Positions 46,551 to 58,180 of a DNA stretch of 64,000 nucleotides are shown here, piece by piece. Within the stretch, counting starts at the first letter, position 1, and the number at the start of each line of letters is the position of its first letter. A program made the position numbers and the translations under genes. This stretch comes from Cannabis sativa (lineage: Eukaryota > Streptophyta > Magnoliopsida > Rosales > Cannabaceae), in contig NC_083608.1 in the NCBI RefSeq assembly GCF_029168945.1, positions 14,712,136 through 14,776,135 of the forward strand, written 5' to 3'. Under the pieces are notes generated by a model, which made no database searches, was not told the origin of the DNA, and worked only from the letters and a program-made list of their open reading frames with translations.

Positions 46551-49356
46551 TGGCTCCCAGACTCATTATTCCAGCACCCGAGCATTTCACTGGCCGCGTC
46601 ACATATAGGGAGCCTTTGGAATTTTTGCAAAAATTAAAGCTCGGTTTGAGGAGTTCAACCTTAATAACACGGCAAAGGAAAGCCGTTTCGGGAGCTTCTG
46701 GAATGCCGTACCACTGACATTCTCCTCGGTGTTATTTCACCAGCTGATGCTCCACAAAATGAAAGTGGATGCTCAGGAGGAGTTGAGGATGAGGTTTTAT
46801 GTTGGTCGGAAGGAGGTCCGATTCGGGGTGCTGGAGTTTGCACTCATTACGGGTTTGGACTTCTCCTCGTGGCCAACAGAAGAGGAGAAGGCTGCGCAGG
46901 TCGCGCGCTCGGGGTCAGACCGATTGATCAACAAATATTTCAACCGGTCTGATAGTGTGAAGACAGAAGCACTCCAACTTCAGTTCACAACCGCCGTAAC
47001 CCGAAGACTTGTACAAGCTCGGCTTGTGCTTGTTTGTGGAGTCGGTGCTTCACGGGCCGCGAGGCCAACGCGCTGATCACGCCTCACATACTTAGATATG
47101 TGGAAGACCTCGAGTTCTTCTTCCGGATTCCTTGGGGGAAGCACTCATTCGCCAGACTCATGCACTCGCTTCAGAAAGACATGTTGAAACAGAAGGCCAA
47201 CTACGAGAAGAAGCTAAGTTCGGATGTTCAGCACGAGTGCAAATACACAGCATATGGCTTCGCACCTGCAGTCCAATATTGGGCGTACGAGGCCATTTTG
47301 GAGGTTGGCAAGAGGTATGGCACGAACCACGGGATTCGGTTCCCCAGGATGCTTAGCTGGACGAGCAAAGGCGATATTGGGAAGAAAGACGTCGTCGCAT
47401 TATTTTCTAGACGGGTATGATTTTCACTTATGTTACGAATAATTATTTAACATAAATGCTTGTAATAAATGCTAAATGGTTTTATTTTGATATTTGTTAA
47501 ACCATAAACGTAACTGGAAGTGGTGAAGGGGCTACTTCCACGGACGGAGGAGGAGGCATTTGTGAGGACAATATCTTACGATGGTGTGGAGAACCCGGTT
47601 GATGATGTTGTGGATGACACGAGAGGCCGAGGCAGGTAGTCGGGTACCGTAGACTCGGGTCCCGTACACTCGTGAAAGAGACACTCGTGTACCAATTTAC
47701 GGAACTTTTTTTTATGTCTTTATTTTTTATTATTTTTTTTATATAGTGGAGGGTATATCGTATGCTTACCGTATTTTTTTGATATATATTTTTTCAGGCC
47801 ACTGGTTCAGAACCTTAGCCCAGTGCACCATCTGCATCAGGCGTTCGGGGTGCCGAGTACACTGATTTAGTGGCTCGGTTGGATAGGATCGAGGGTGACA
47901 CTCAGGGTCTGTATGCTGCTCATGTCGAGCTGAAGAAGGCATACGAGACCAGCCATGTAGAGCTGAAGGGTGGTCAGAACGTAATTATGGAGCAGCTCAG
48001 ACACATATTGGCCATGTTGAATCGTCCGCCAACGACGGCCTTCAAGACCGGAGGCCCCAGCAGATCCATCTACCCCACCACCACCGCTTCACCCCCGGTA
48101 GAAGAGGATGAGGTCTTCCCCGACGATTACGATCCTTATGAGGGAGCTCCGGCGACTCCGATCGAGGCACAACCTCTTATCCATGTACATGACACCGAGT
48201 CACAGGGTGAGATTACGTCCATAGAGGCACAACCCGCAAGTGGTTAAGAGCTCGGAAGAGGAAGAGAAAGCCTCCTGTATGGTTCGGTGACTATACGGAG
48301 ATGAAGAGGAGACATAGGCCATCTTCGACTTTTGATCCCCTGGAGCCACCGGATGAGAAATTGTTAACCACTTTCCGAAAGTGGTGTGTTGGACTCATTC
48401 CGAACCACCGACTTCGGGATTTGAGAAGTGGTGATTACGGTCCAGGATTCTTTTGGATAATGCTCACACCAAAGGAATGGCTTACAGATGACGTAAGTAA
48501 AGTATTTTATAATATTACTTCACTTTACAACTTTATGTGCAATTAATATATTTTTTTGTGTAACTGACATTTCCGTTTATATGCAGCATATAGATGCAGC
48601 AATGCATATGCTGAGGAGGCGACGCACCGACTATCCACTGACATTTCCTCAGAAGGGTATCATTCTCTCCACATTCGTGACCGCCATGATCAGCAATGCA
48701 TGGACGAGCCACAAGGGTCCGAGGAAAAACTTTAAATGGGAGGAATATATCCTGGACTACTGCACAGGGTTTCATAAGGTATTGTTTTAGTAAGATTTTA
48801 AATGTTAATTGTTTGGGAAGATTATTATGGTTTGTTAATTGTTTCGTTGTTCTCTGTAATTACAGTCCCAAGTCTTTGAGAGATGGAGGGGTAACGAGTT
48901 TATTTACTTCGTTCTGCACCTTCCCACGGCAAGACACTGGGTCACGATTGAAGTCGACATAGAGCCGTGGAAAATTAATGTCTACGACCGTGATTCCGGC
49001 GTACGTCATTGGACCGCCATGGAACCCATCATGAAGGTTTGGGCGTAACCGCCGCCCTCGCTAATCCTTGCAACCGGGGAATTTCCACATAACAACCAGC
49101 ATCATGGCGTTAGCTAACGGTGACATCACGGTGCTTCCAAAAATGCACGCGACTCGAGCCACCGACGACTTAGTTCCGAAGTCGGCAAACTGTGCACATA
49201 GCGATAAAAAAGTACTATAGTATTAAAATATGTTTTACGTTAGACTGACTTTACATTTTATTTTGCATTTAGTGGTGATTGTGGCGTGTATTGCATTGAG
49301 TATGTGGAGCATCTCATGATGCAGCGTGGATTGACCGATGTGACGCTAGACGGATA
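46551..49356 (+). pseudogene. MULE-borne Ulp1-like (C48) cysteine protease with DUF1985-like domain
   Basis: The gene starts with ATG 46551 after a TTTTTTCAG acceptor. The first part (46600-47420) matches the DUF1985-like N-terminal domain of plant Ulp1-related transposon proteins (RFGVLEFALITGLDF, HILRYVEDLEFFFRIPWGK). At least three frameshifts lie near 46615, 46985 and 47045. A spacer follows with EAFVRTISYDG and a coiled-coil-like segment (47870-48247). The protease domain is spread over exons at 48301-48495, 48585-48778 and 48866-49048, and a last block near 49270. The catalytic His (48935-48937), Asp (48986-48988) and Cys (49280-49282, GDCGVYC) are all visible. Such enzymes cleave SUMO-like proteins. 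The shifts make this copy inactive. Confidence 0.82.
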
Positions 49357-49539
49357 GCCATGTTTCGTCAACGGTGGTGTGTCGATTTATTTTACCAAAA
49401 TGTCTACTGATTATATGTGTAATTATTGGGACATTGTATATTTTGTGTAATTAACATTACGATTATGTATATATAGATTTTCTTTTCGTTCAAATTTTGA
49501 TAATTATACGTGGTTTCAAATATAAAATATCAACATTAT

Positions 49540-52260
49540 TCAACAAAAATAACTATTAAACCTAAAAATAATTAAAATATTTGAAAAATATTCAACCTCA
49601 ACAAAAATAACTATGACAAAATATGCATCATTACAATATATCAAATTTCCCAACGAATACGTACAAGACGCCTCAGATGCGGGCTTTGCATGTTGCTCTG
49701 TTGTGGCCTGAAGCACCACAGCTGCCGGTTTCGTGGTACGTAACCTTTTTATCACCGGACGGGAAACGGTTCTCCCGTCTTCTTCCGGCGTTGCTTTTTC
49801 TTGGACGACCCATGTGCTTCTTTTCCACAGTACCCCAACTTTCATATTCTTGATGTGTTCTGGGAGAACCCAATCATCCTCGTCACCAGCGAGATTGATG
49901 GTATCATCGTAAATCTTCCTCCACGTTTCTTTTGAATAATAAGGTGAGCAAAGCGTGTACACACTTGTGTTCGTTTTCAATGCCGCGGCACATGCATGAA
50001 GGCAAGGGAGTTTCAATAACGTGAACACGCCGCAGGTGCATGTTTTTTCAACTAGATTCACATCACCACCTCTTTCACCGTTAGGTCCCCTACCAACGTT
50101 ATACAAATTGGCTCCATTTCGTTGGACGCGCCTGTACCTTGCATTTTCATGAATTTTTGCCAAGTTTTTTTCGAAGAGCGTGGCCAAAGGGGTGGCACAT
50201 TTGTCAGCATTTTCGAGGCGATCAGCGAACCACGATTGGAGTGTGAACTCGATAAATTCAACCAAAGTAGTTATTGGATATTTCTGAACTCTTCTGTGAC
50301 ACTATTGAAGCTTTCAGCAGCGTTGCTCGTCATGATGTTGTATCTATCGCCCAAACAATAAGGATGAGCCCACTTCTCAAACCCTATACTCTCCACATAT
50401 GCAACGATGGCCGGATTCATCTTTCTAAGCTTCTCGAACTCTCTATCGCATTCAGTCTTCGACCATGCGTAAGCAACATTATATATTTGGTTGTGAAAAG
50501 CATCAGTCTTGAATTTGGCGTTCACGTTCATAACAATGTGGTGATAGCATGCCAGTGGACTGCTTCGGGAAAAACGAGTTCAACAGCATGATCAATGCTT
50601 TGATGCCTATCTCGACACAAACACTAAGTTCTCAACCACGCCAATTGCTACCCTCAACTTCGTAAGAAATACGTCCGGAGTCGTTATTCTCACTGTCAAC
50701 GATACCATAAGCAACCGGCAACAATTGGTTGTTCGCATCGTATGCCACAGCAACTAACATTATACCGTCGTACTTCGTCTTCAAGAAGGTGCCATCGATA
50801 CTCAAAACAGGACGACAAAAAGAAAAGCCCCTTCTACATGCACCGAGTGATATAAAACAGTACTTGAACCGCTCATCCTCTAAGTACAAGTCAGTAATGG
50901 TACTCGGATTCTTACGTTCCGGCATGTACAAGTACCCAGGAAGCTTCATGTATGAAAACTCAGGCGTACCCCTAGCATACGTAAGTCCCATCTCCCTGCA
51001 CCTCCACGCCTTCACATAACTCATACTGATACCGTAGTTGTCAAACATGTCCCTCTGTATGTCTTTAGCCTTGTACTTAGTTCCGTCTTGGGTGTACTTC
51101 CCCTTAATAAGGTGGCCAACTACCCATGGTGCTGCTTGACGGTGATCTGAACGTCTCGCATTCAAGTTACATGTGTGTTCATTGTGAAATACAGTGACCT
51201 CAAAGTTGTCAGAATGCATCTTCTTCCTCCCCCTCAATCTCCATTTACAATGTGGAGCCTTGCATGTAACGTACAACACATCAGGGGATGACTTCTTCAC
51301 CATCCACTCGAAATTGTTATTAAGGGCAAACCTACCCACAACTTGTCTCAGTTCTTCCTTGTTTTCATAAAAATTACCAAGCTCTATCACCCCTGCTTCC
51401 TTACTTTTTAAACAAGTAGTTAGCTCATGATTTTCCATTATATCTTCCTTTGTCCACATGGGAGCTTTGAACTTGGTACAAACTTCGAAAGAGGAGAACG
51501 TTGAGAACGTTGCATGACGAGCATGTTCTTTAGTTCTGCCTGGTCGACTACTGCTAGTTCCAGGTGTAGTGCGATTTTCACTACGAGGTTGTCGTTCTCG
51601 CTGTGTACCTTGGTTACTCGGTACACACTCTAACCTCAACAATGGTCCCGCTACGGGTTCATCGACTGCTAAATCATGCTCATCGTCCATATTCAAATCT
51701 ACAATAGGATCATTATTGTAGAAGGGTGTATCGAACTCTTCAAACTGATGAAATCCTGTCGCTTCTTGTTCTTGCCCTACATTGGTCGGAACATCAAAAT
51801 TGGTCGGAACCTCTAAATTGGCCGGAACCTCCTCATTCACACCAATCCCAACATCTGTTTCGGGAACGCAAGACCCTACCACACTCCGAGGGAGAGGATT
51901 AGTAGGCGGCGTAGGCTCCGAATTCCCAACTTTTCTCACCTTGGTCACGAATAATGGCATAAACTCTGTATTTGACATTGTTGCCCTCATCTCTAAAAAC
52001 GTTCTCAGTTGGCGTTCTCTCTTAATAACCTCTGGCGCAACCATTTTTCCCTTCATGTACAAGGAACAAATCTCCAACTTTAAATCATACGCTACCGGAT
52101 CAACTTCCAACTCTTCATATAAAATTTGTCGCAGTTCTTGTAGGGTTGTCTCGGTTGTAACTGTCAACGTCAAGCTGTTATTTGCTTTGTAGATCCAATT
52201 ATAATTCTCACATAACCAAACACCATCGTACGATACAACAAGGAACACTTTGTCTCCTGC
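49540..52260 (-). pseudogene. MURA-type MULE transposase
   Basis: The minus strand encodes, in order, a PB1-like N-terminus (from about 52255, after a TTGCAG acceptor), a low-complexity linker, the MuDR DNA-binding domain (NFYENKEELRQVVGRFALNN then CKAPHCKWRLRG), the MULE catalytic domain (VLSIDGTFLKTKYDG near 50790; RDRHQSIDHA near 50600) and a SWIM zinc finger CTCGVFTLLKLPCLHAC near 50045-49985. Frameshifts lie near 50640, 50540 and 50268. The transposase would bind the inverted repeats and cut the element out. The longest unbroken part is 50632-52305, whose first 16 codons are probably intron read-through. Confidence 0.88.
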
Positions 52261-52319
52261 AATTGCAAACCAAAAAAACAAGGTGAGTAAAGGAAAAAAC
52301 ACCAAAAAAAAATAAAAAT

Positions 52320-52690
52320 CGACATCCCATCGATATCAATGTCGAGAAGCACAACACCAGAAATTAGGGCACTGATTGTCGACATTGTGTCGACATATTA
52401 TCGACATACAATCGACAACAACAACAACCATGCTCGTCATCGACATACTATCGACATACCATCGACATTCAATCGACAATTAAAAACGGTTGCACATTTA
52501 ATGTTAATAAATTTTACATACGTTCCCAACAACCCTTCCCAACTGAAACGTTGCATGTCAGACACGTGTCCTATCGACAACATATCGACATGAAGTCGAC
52601 ATGTCGTCGACAAATGTGTTAGCAGTGACACTAAATTGGCATGTTGTCGATAAGATGTCGACATAGTATCGACATTCTGTCGACAAATAC
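52320..52690 (-). repeat. TGTCGA motif array 2 between transposase and small gene
   Basis: About 18 copies of ATCGACAT, TGTCGACA and related words occur between the divergent transposase and small gene. The prevailing word is the reverse complement of that in array 1, so the two arrays face each other across the element. Confidence 0.82.
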
Positions 52691-52771
52691 GCCATTTCAT
52701 GCGTTTTCCCTGTACAGTTACGCATTTAATGACCATTAAATTTTCATACATTCCCAACATTTTTACTGCTC

Positions 52772-52865
52772 TATAAAAGGAAAGGGAAATCTTATTCATA
52801 AGTGCTCTTGTATTCTACCTATCTCTTACTCTTAAAAATTTCTCTTATTCTCTTAAGTTTGAAAT
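52772..52865 (+). promoter_or_regulatory. TATA box and leader of the small MULE gene
   Basis: CTATAAAAGGAAAGG at about 52772-52786 is a strong TATA box. The ATG follows about 85 bases later through a pyrimidine-rich leader (TCTCTTACTC, TTCTCTTATTC). This is a normal plant core promoter layout. Confidence 0.7.
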
Positions 52866-53219
52866 ATGGCCCCAAGAAAGAACGGCAAATTCCCCATCCT
52901 AACTCCTGAGGAGCTGAAGCAGGAGCCTGATGTTGGCATAGTTACTCCTGCAATGCAGAAAGTTTTGGACGCCGCTCGAGCTTTCGAAAGAGAACGAAAT
53001 GGTAACGAGTTCAGGTTCATGCAACTTGAAAGAGAATTTTGCAAAACTGGTGTATGGCCGGCTCCACCACCTGGGTTCCCCGAAGGATGCCGTCGTTGCA
53101 AACTGGGCATCTTCAACGGTAAACCGGTGAAGCCTGGAACATTATGCAAGTATTGCAAGGCTCACCACAAGCCAAAGAATTTAAAAAAAAATAATTTCTT
53201 ATGTTATGGTTTGTGGTGA
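52866..53219 (+). CDS. Small MULE-borne protein with a CxxC/CxxC zinc-ribbon-like motif
   Basis: An intact frame of 117 codons starts ATGGCCCCAAGAAAG, a good plant start context, 85 bases after a TATA box. Residues 14-58 look helical and charged, ending in FMQLEREFC. Residues 62-72 are proline-rich (GVWPAPPPGFP). Residues 75-97 hold CRRC...CKYC (C-x2-C-x15-C-x2-C), likely to bind zinc, and the C-terminus is basic (HHKPKNLKKN). It is the only unbroken gene in this MULE. I do not recognise the family. It might bind DNA or regulate transposition, but this is inference. Confidence 0.65.
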   Translation: MAPRKNGKFPILTPEELKQEPDVGIVTPAMQKVLDAARAFERERNGNEFRFMQLEREFCKTGVWPAPPPGFPEGCRRCKLGIFNGKPVKPGTLCKYCKAHHKPKNLKKNNFLCYGLW

Positions 53220-53364
53220 GTTTTATTTAATGTTTGTTTTTTTTTTTATGAACTTTTATTTTCTGTTTTTTTTTTTATGTTTATTTATGTTATTTTTAAT
53301 GAACTTTATTTTCTGTTAATGTTATGTTTATGTTTATGTTTTATCCACGGTATTTTTCCATTGC

Positions 53365-53615
53365 ATCGATATTTTGTCGACATCATGTCGACAAAATATC
53401 GACAACTTCTAAAAAAAACAAAAATGCTTGTTGTCGACATTCTGTCGACAAACATGTCGACAAAATGTCGACAAATAGTTAATCCCAAGTTGGTTGCATG
53501 ATGTCGACAACATGTCGACATCATGTCGACATAACGTCGATAATGGTCGTCACTGACCTTTCCTTTGTAATCATCGACAAACCATCGACATATCATCGAC
53601 ATATCATCGATAACA
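53365..53615 (-). repeat. TGTCGA motif array 3 near the MULE right end
   Basis: About 20 copies of TGTCGACA and ATCGACA lie between the small gene and the right end. Groups are separated by unrelated DNA as in the other arrays. Confidence 0.82.
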
Positions 53616-54089
53616 CTGGAAAACCCAGAAATCGACTGAAAACCAGATCTGCCAGATCTCAACAATTTCAGACCAAAAAACAGCAGTTCCAACAATAAAC
53701 ACACGTATAACAATTTTAAACTACATAAAGTCAAACAAAATGCTTAAAATACAACTTACCCATTATAATGGTGTAAGATTCTTGAGTGATGTTGTATTGT
53801 GCTTCGGTTTTCCACCAACACCCACCGAGAAAACAACCATGCAACAGCAAATAAAGAGAGTGGGACGGATAGAGGGAAATTTTTTCATAAATTTTTCAAT
53901 TTTTTCCTAGAGAGAGAGAGTGGTGCACGAGAGAGAGGGAAGAGGGAAGAGAGAGAGAGAGAAATACACTTTCAGATTTTAGCTTTTTTTTTTTTTTTAA
54001 AAAAAAAAGGGTAAAATGGGAAGTTAATGTATTTAATGGACTAAATTTGTACAAATTATAAAGAGGTATAAATTTTGATATATGTTGTA

Positions 54090-54117
54090 TTATTAGGGTC
54101 AAAAATTGAAATTTCCC
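54090..54117 (-). repeat. Right terminal inverted repeat of the MULE
   Basis: Inverted match of the left end. A GA-rich tract at 53911-53965 mirrors the CT tract of the left side. Confidence 0.88.
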
Positions 54118-54149
54118 TATATATATATATATATATATATATAACTAAC

Positions 54150-54277
54150 CCTGTTAATCCGAGAAGGAAGATTCTCAGAAAGAAGTTTAAGTTGAATGTT
54201 GGCTCTTCATCAGTTCTGCACAAAACTATTAACAAACAATTAACAATAATACATGAATAATATATAAAACAATTACA

Positions 54278-54316
<39 letters not shown>

Positions 54317-54566
54317 TAATAAGAGGTAATACGTACTTGTCGTTGCGATGGTAAAAGAAAGAAAAAGGTAAGAGGAAAATAGAAGAAAGAGCATGTGTGT
54401 AAACCACAAAAACGAATGGACTCATCCCATTAGTGATAACTGTCTTAGCCCAAATGGTTAAGATGATAGTGCAACCCTCCATTGTCACCATTGCTCCAAA
54501 TGGTATACATTCCAACAACTTTTTAATAAAATTATTACCACCTTTAATATTCCCCAACACCACCAT
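54150..54566 (-). pseudogene. WAT1-related transporter, 5' exons
   Basis: Exon 1 (54566-54337) starts ATGGTGGTGTTGGGG and encodes IPFGAMVTMEGCTIILTIWA followed by GMSPFVFVVYTHALSSIFLL, the first EamA helices of WAT1-type proteins. It ends at an AAGTACGTA donor. Exon 2 (54215-54150) follows a TTGTGCAG acceptor, reads TDEEPTFNLNFFLRIFLLGL and ends at a GGGTTAGT donor; the phases join. The MULE begins 32 bases further on. Upstream of the ATG only about 60 bases of TA-rich DNA remain before an unrelated repeat, so the native promoter may be lost. Confidence 0.88.
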
Positions 54567-54627
54567 CTTCAATAATAATATATATATATATATATAATCT
54601 TATATATAATCTTATATATATATATAA

Positions 54628-56092
54628 TGTTTTCAAGAAGGAGGTGAATTGGAAATTTAAACTAATTTCGAAAAATTAAAACTTTTAACACAAAATTATG
54701 CAATTAGTCAATTAATCAAGTAAAAGCAAGTAGTATGGCAAGCAATATATTAAGATAAATAATTAAACTTGTAAAGTAAAGAGTTTAAGGATTAGAAAAT
54801 GCAAACTCTCGATTTTTACAAGGTTCGGTAGAGCTATGCCACCTACGTCCTTGGTCTTCAAAGCTATGGACCTAGCTTTGAGTTCCAATATCGAGCCAAG
54901 TTAACGGGCTTGACTAACCCTTACAATCGGGAAATTTTCACCAAGGTATTTCCAAACCTCTTACAATAGTTTCGCACCCCCGAGGACTATTAACCTCTTT
55001 CTCGGATTGTTAAAGTGCCAATCTCACTATTACCGGGTTGTTTACAAAACCGGTGCCAACCTCACCTCAACCACAATATGGAAATGTGTTTGATATACAA
55101 GCTAAACTCACTCTAGAAATATGATGATACAATGGAAACCTAGAGTGAAAAGCTAGCACACTTAAGATGAATAAAATCAAATTTTGGCTCAAAGTGTGTG
55201 AAAAGTGTTGGTTTGGATTTCAAACTTAGAAGCTCCTTAATCTCACTTAGATAGGTTAGATATATGTAATAAATGCTCAACCAACTTGTTTTTTGAAAGA
55301 AAAATCGAGTTTATATAGTGTTTGATAAAAAAACTAGCCGTTTATAGCCGTTAGCACGTTTCCCGAGGTGAGGTCAGCCATGAACCGGAAGTCCGGATGG
55401 GAACCGGAATTCCGGATTGATTACAACCGGAATTCCGGTTGCCATCCGGAATTCTGGATGACTGACCAGAGGCAAAAATGCCATTTTTCGGGACTTAAAC
55501 GCGCATAACTTCTTACTCGATTATCCGATTTCAGAAATTCCAACTTTGTTCTCTTAGTTAAACAAAATGTAATTTAGAAATTCAATCAAAAAAATTTTTG
55601 AACTGTCGTGTGAGAAAACTTGTTGCACAAGTTAGTGAATGGGCCCAAATTCAAATTTATAAAAACTTAGTGTGCTATGCAAATCACTTTAACAAGAATA
55701 AAGTAGATTTATACCATTTAATTTTGAGTAGTCTTGATGTAGATGAGCTTCCTAGCTTGATTTGCATGTTTTTTGATCCAAGTTGATTTTTCTCGAGAGT
55801 TCACCTTGACTTTGACTTTGACTTTGACTTTCGGGTTGACTTTTTGACTTTGGGATTTTGAAGACCTCTTTTGAATAGGATCTTGAGTTGTTGATCCCTT
55901 GATGAATCTTTTGCTCTTGATATGCTTGTTGAGTCCATTTAGTGTTGCTTTTAAAAGTTTGGTAAAAATACCAAAATATTTATTTTCTCTTTTAAATTTG
56001 CTACAAAATCAATAAATCATTAGTAACAAATAATAATCAAATATTTGCTAATTATCAAAACAAGGAGATCGAAAAGTTTGAGTTAACAATAA
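54628..56092. repeat. Unclassified repeat, possibly a solo LTR
   Basis: The segment opens TGTTTTCAAGAAGGAGG and closes GAGTTAACA next to truncated Helitron H4. Its internal words (CAAGGTTCGG, CTACGTCCTTGG) recall LTRs of several plant retroelements. ATAAT borders both sides but overlaps the TG start, so a target duplication is not proven. Inside are several CCGGAATTCCGG palindromes (55375-55465) and a TTTGAC tandem (55805-55860). The frame 55598-55786 is not recognised. Confidence 0.45.
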
Positions 56093-56369
56093 TGTTGTCA
56101 ATTAAAAGTGAATACCGAATGCAATATATTAATGTTTAAGAAAGCTTAATGATTTAAATATGTTCTTAAGTTAATCCAAAAATAAATTAAAAATTGATGT
56201 TCCAATACTTAAAGAAACATTACTTAAATGAGTGTAAGATAAAAAGAAAATTAAAAATCAATCTCTAAATTATTGATAATTGAAGATAACATTTGTCTAA
56301 AAATTGTAGATAAGAAAACTAATGATAGTCATTGGTAGATTTCAATCTTCATTTGCTTCGATAGAGACA

Positions 56370-56984
56370 ATAGTGTAATTTTTATATTTTGCACTTTTCA
56401 TTCTAGCCGGGTCCGTATATATCTGGATTGTCTATTTTTTCGTTGATAAATTGAATATGGTAGTGTCGACAAAGCGGCGGTTGCAAACCGTGATGTATTT
56501 TCATTTAAAATGATTAGACATGGTGCGCATAGCTTATTTAATTAAAAAAATCAACTTATGAAAGGCATGTAAAACTATTTTATTTTTTTTAAAATTACAC
56601 CTTTGCAGTATATTTCATTAGTTGGGCAGCAGTACACGAAAATATTTTTTCCACAGTATCTGCGAACATAACAGCAGATAGGCTCTTTGTATTGTCATCA
56701 AGTTCAACATATGCTATAGCACTGTAAAATGCATAATAAGATTGTTAGTATCTTTTTTTTTTAACTTAATTTCAATAACATCATATGTTTTTTGTAATAT
56801 ACCATGGTGTAGGAAATCCTTCCTGACCGCATGTTGGCTTGTCACATATAATTTTTTCATTGCGATTGTATAAATCTATTTTTTTATAACATGCGTCACA
56901 TGACATGTAATAAAAACTCTGGACAGTATCAGTTATTTTTATTGCCGCTTCAATCCAAAAATATTTTTTCAACATCCAAATCAA
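56370..56984 (-). pseudogene. RPA-like exons in Helitron H4
   Basis: Three blocks follow each other on the minus strand. One (56984-56781) has YFWIEAAIKITDTVQSFYYM then CDACYKKIDLYNR and a later Cys, the zinc-finger segment of the replication protein A C-terminal domain. One (56727-56600) has AIAYVELDDNTKSLSAVMFA and EKIFSC. One (56500-56370) has RRFVDTTIFNL. This is the best-preserved RPA-like copy in the window, with a TAG in the third block. RPA proteins bind single-stranded DNA; Helitron copies may help rolling-circle replication. Confidence 0.78.
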
Positions 56985-57454
56985 ATGGTGTTAATAATAG
57001 TAAGATATTGAAACAAAAGTTTTATAAAGTAAATATTGTAGTAGTTTTTACCTCATTCAGTTGCAGATTTTTCGTCAACTCTGAAATTTGGATGTTAGTC
57101 ACTATTTCGCTAATATATTTAATTGTGCTTCTAATTTATGAGCACGTGATCAAAAACAGTGCTGTAATGTACTCTCTGATTTGTTTTTTTTTTTCTTTTT
57201 GTTTTTTTTGCATATCTAATGCCTCAGGTTTAATTATGATAAGTTTTGGTGGGTTTTAGTAAATGTTTTTCTTTTTCTGGTTTGCATTAATAGCTAGAAC
57301 ATGGAGAAATTAATAAGATTGGCATTCCTTTTTGTCGCAGCATGTACAAAGCAACATAATTACAATAATGCTTTAAGTTGCTTTTATTTTTATTTAACAG
57401 AAGATGAAATTATAAATTTTATGGCTTCTTAATTATACTGTATGTGCTAAAATA

Positions 57455-57779
57455 TAGAGCATGTTTAGTATTGTTTTATGTTTTTTATTTTCAAAAAATT
57501 GTTTTTAGAAATGAAAACAAAAAATAGTTTTTAAAGTTTTTAAAAAACAAGTCATGTTTGGTTAGTGTTTTTTAAAAACAATATTGACCAAAAGCGAATT
57601 GGTTTTTAAAATAGAAAACACATTTTGTTGTTTTCAAAATTCTTGTTTTTTGTAACTTTGTTTTGTGAAAACTGTTTTAAAAAAAAAAAGGCCAAACAAG
57701 CCAAATTGTTTTCAAAAAACAATTTTCTATTTTTAAAAACAAAAAACAGTTTTTTAGTTATGATGCCAAACATGCACTA
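57455..57779. mobile_element. Short MITE in Helitron H4
   Basis: Inverted ends TAGAGCATGTTTAGTATTG and TAGTGCATGTTTGGCATCA (right end, reverse complement) enclose A- and T-rich internal inverted segments. No coding potential. Superfamily is uncertain; hAT or Harbinger are possible. A target duplication is not clear. Confidence 0.65.
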
Positions 57780-57917
57780 ACTTTTTCTTTTAATGAGAGT
57801 TTTTATAGGAAAATAGTAATTCTAGAAGAGAAGAAGAAGAGAAAAATCGTAGATGTACAACAGCAAAACCCAATCGTATTTTTTTTTTTGAATTTAATGG
57901 GATTTATTTTATTTATT

Positions 57918-58180
57918 TTATTATATATAAATAAAAAGTGACCCATGAATTTCTCAAAAAATATTTTATTTTTAATAATAAATCATTTTATTTTTAATAT
58001 AAATAAAAAGTCACCCATGAATTTCTCATAAACCAAGAATTCGTTATTTTGTTATATATAAATAAAAAGTGACCCATGAATTTCTCAAAAATTATTTTAT
58101 TTTTATTAATAAATCATTTTATTTTTAATATAAATAAAAAGTCACCCATGAATTTCTCATAAAACAAGAATTCGGTTATA
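57918..58180. repeat. Tandem duplication of the Helitron 5' subterminal region
   Basis: Two units of about 118 bases, each with GTGACCCATGAATTTCTCAA and GTCACCCATGAATTTCTCAT. Confidence 0.82.

Larger units (their letters stand above)
45381..54117. mobile_element. 8.7-kb MULE carrying a Ulp1-type protease (Kaonashi-like)
   Basis: Both ends start GGGAAATTTCAATTTTTGAC then CCTAATAA in inverted orientation, followed by about 150 bp of weaker similarity that includes matching CT/GA tracts. The right flank is TATATATAT and the left flank is TATA followed by Helitron H1, so the expected 9-bp duplication in a TA repeat may be split by H1. Inside are a protease gene on the plus strand, a MURA-type transposase on the minus strand, a small plus-strand gene, and three arrays of TGTCGA motifs. 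MULEs with Ulp1 proteases are known as Kaonashi-type. It sits about 30 bp inside intron 2 of the WAT1-related gene. Confidence 0.9.

Noticed and set aside
55805..55860. TTTGAC tandem as a W-box regulatory cluster
   Set aside because: It lies in an unclassified repeat with no gene downstream; simple tandem duplication is enough to explain it.
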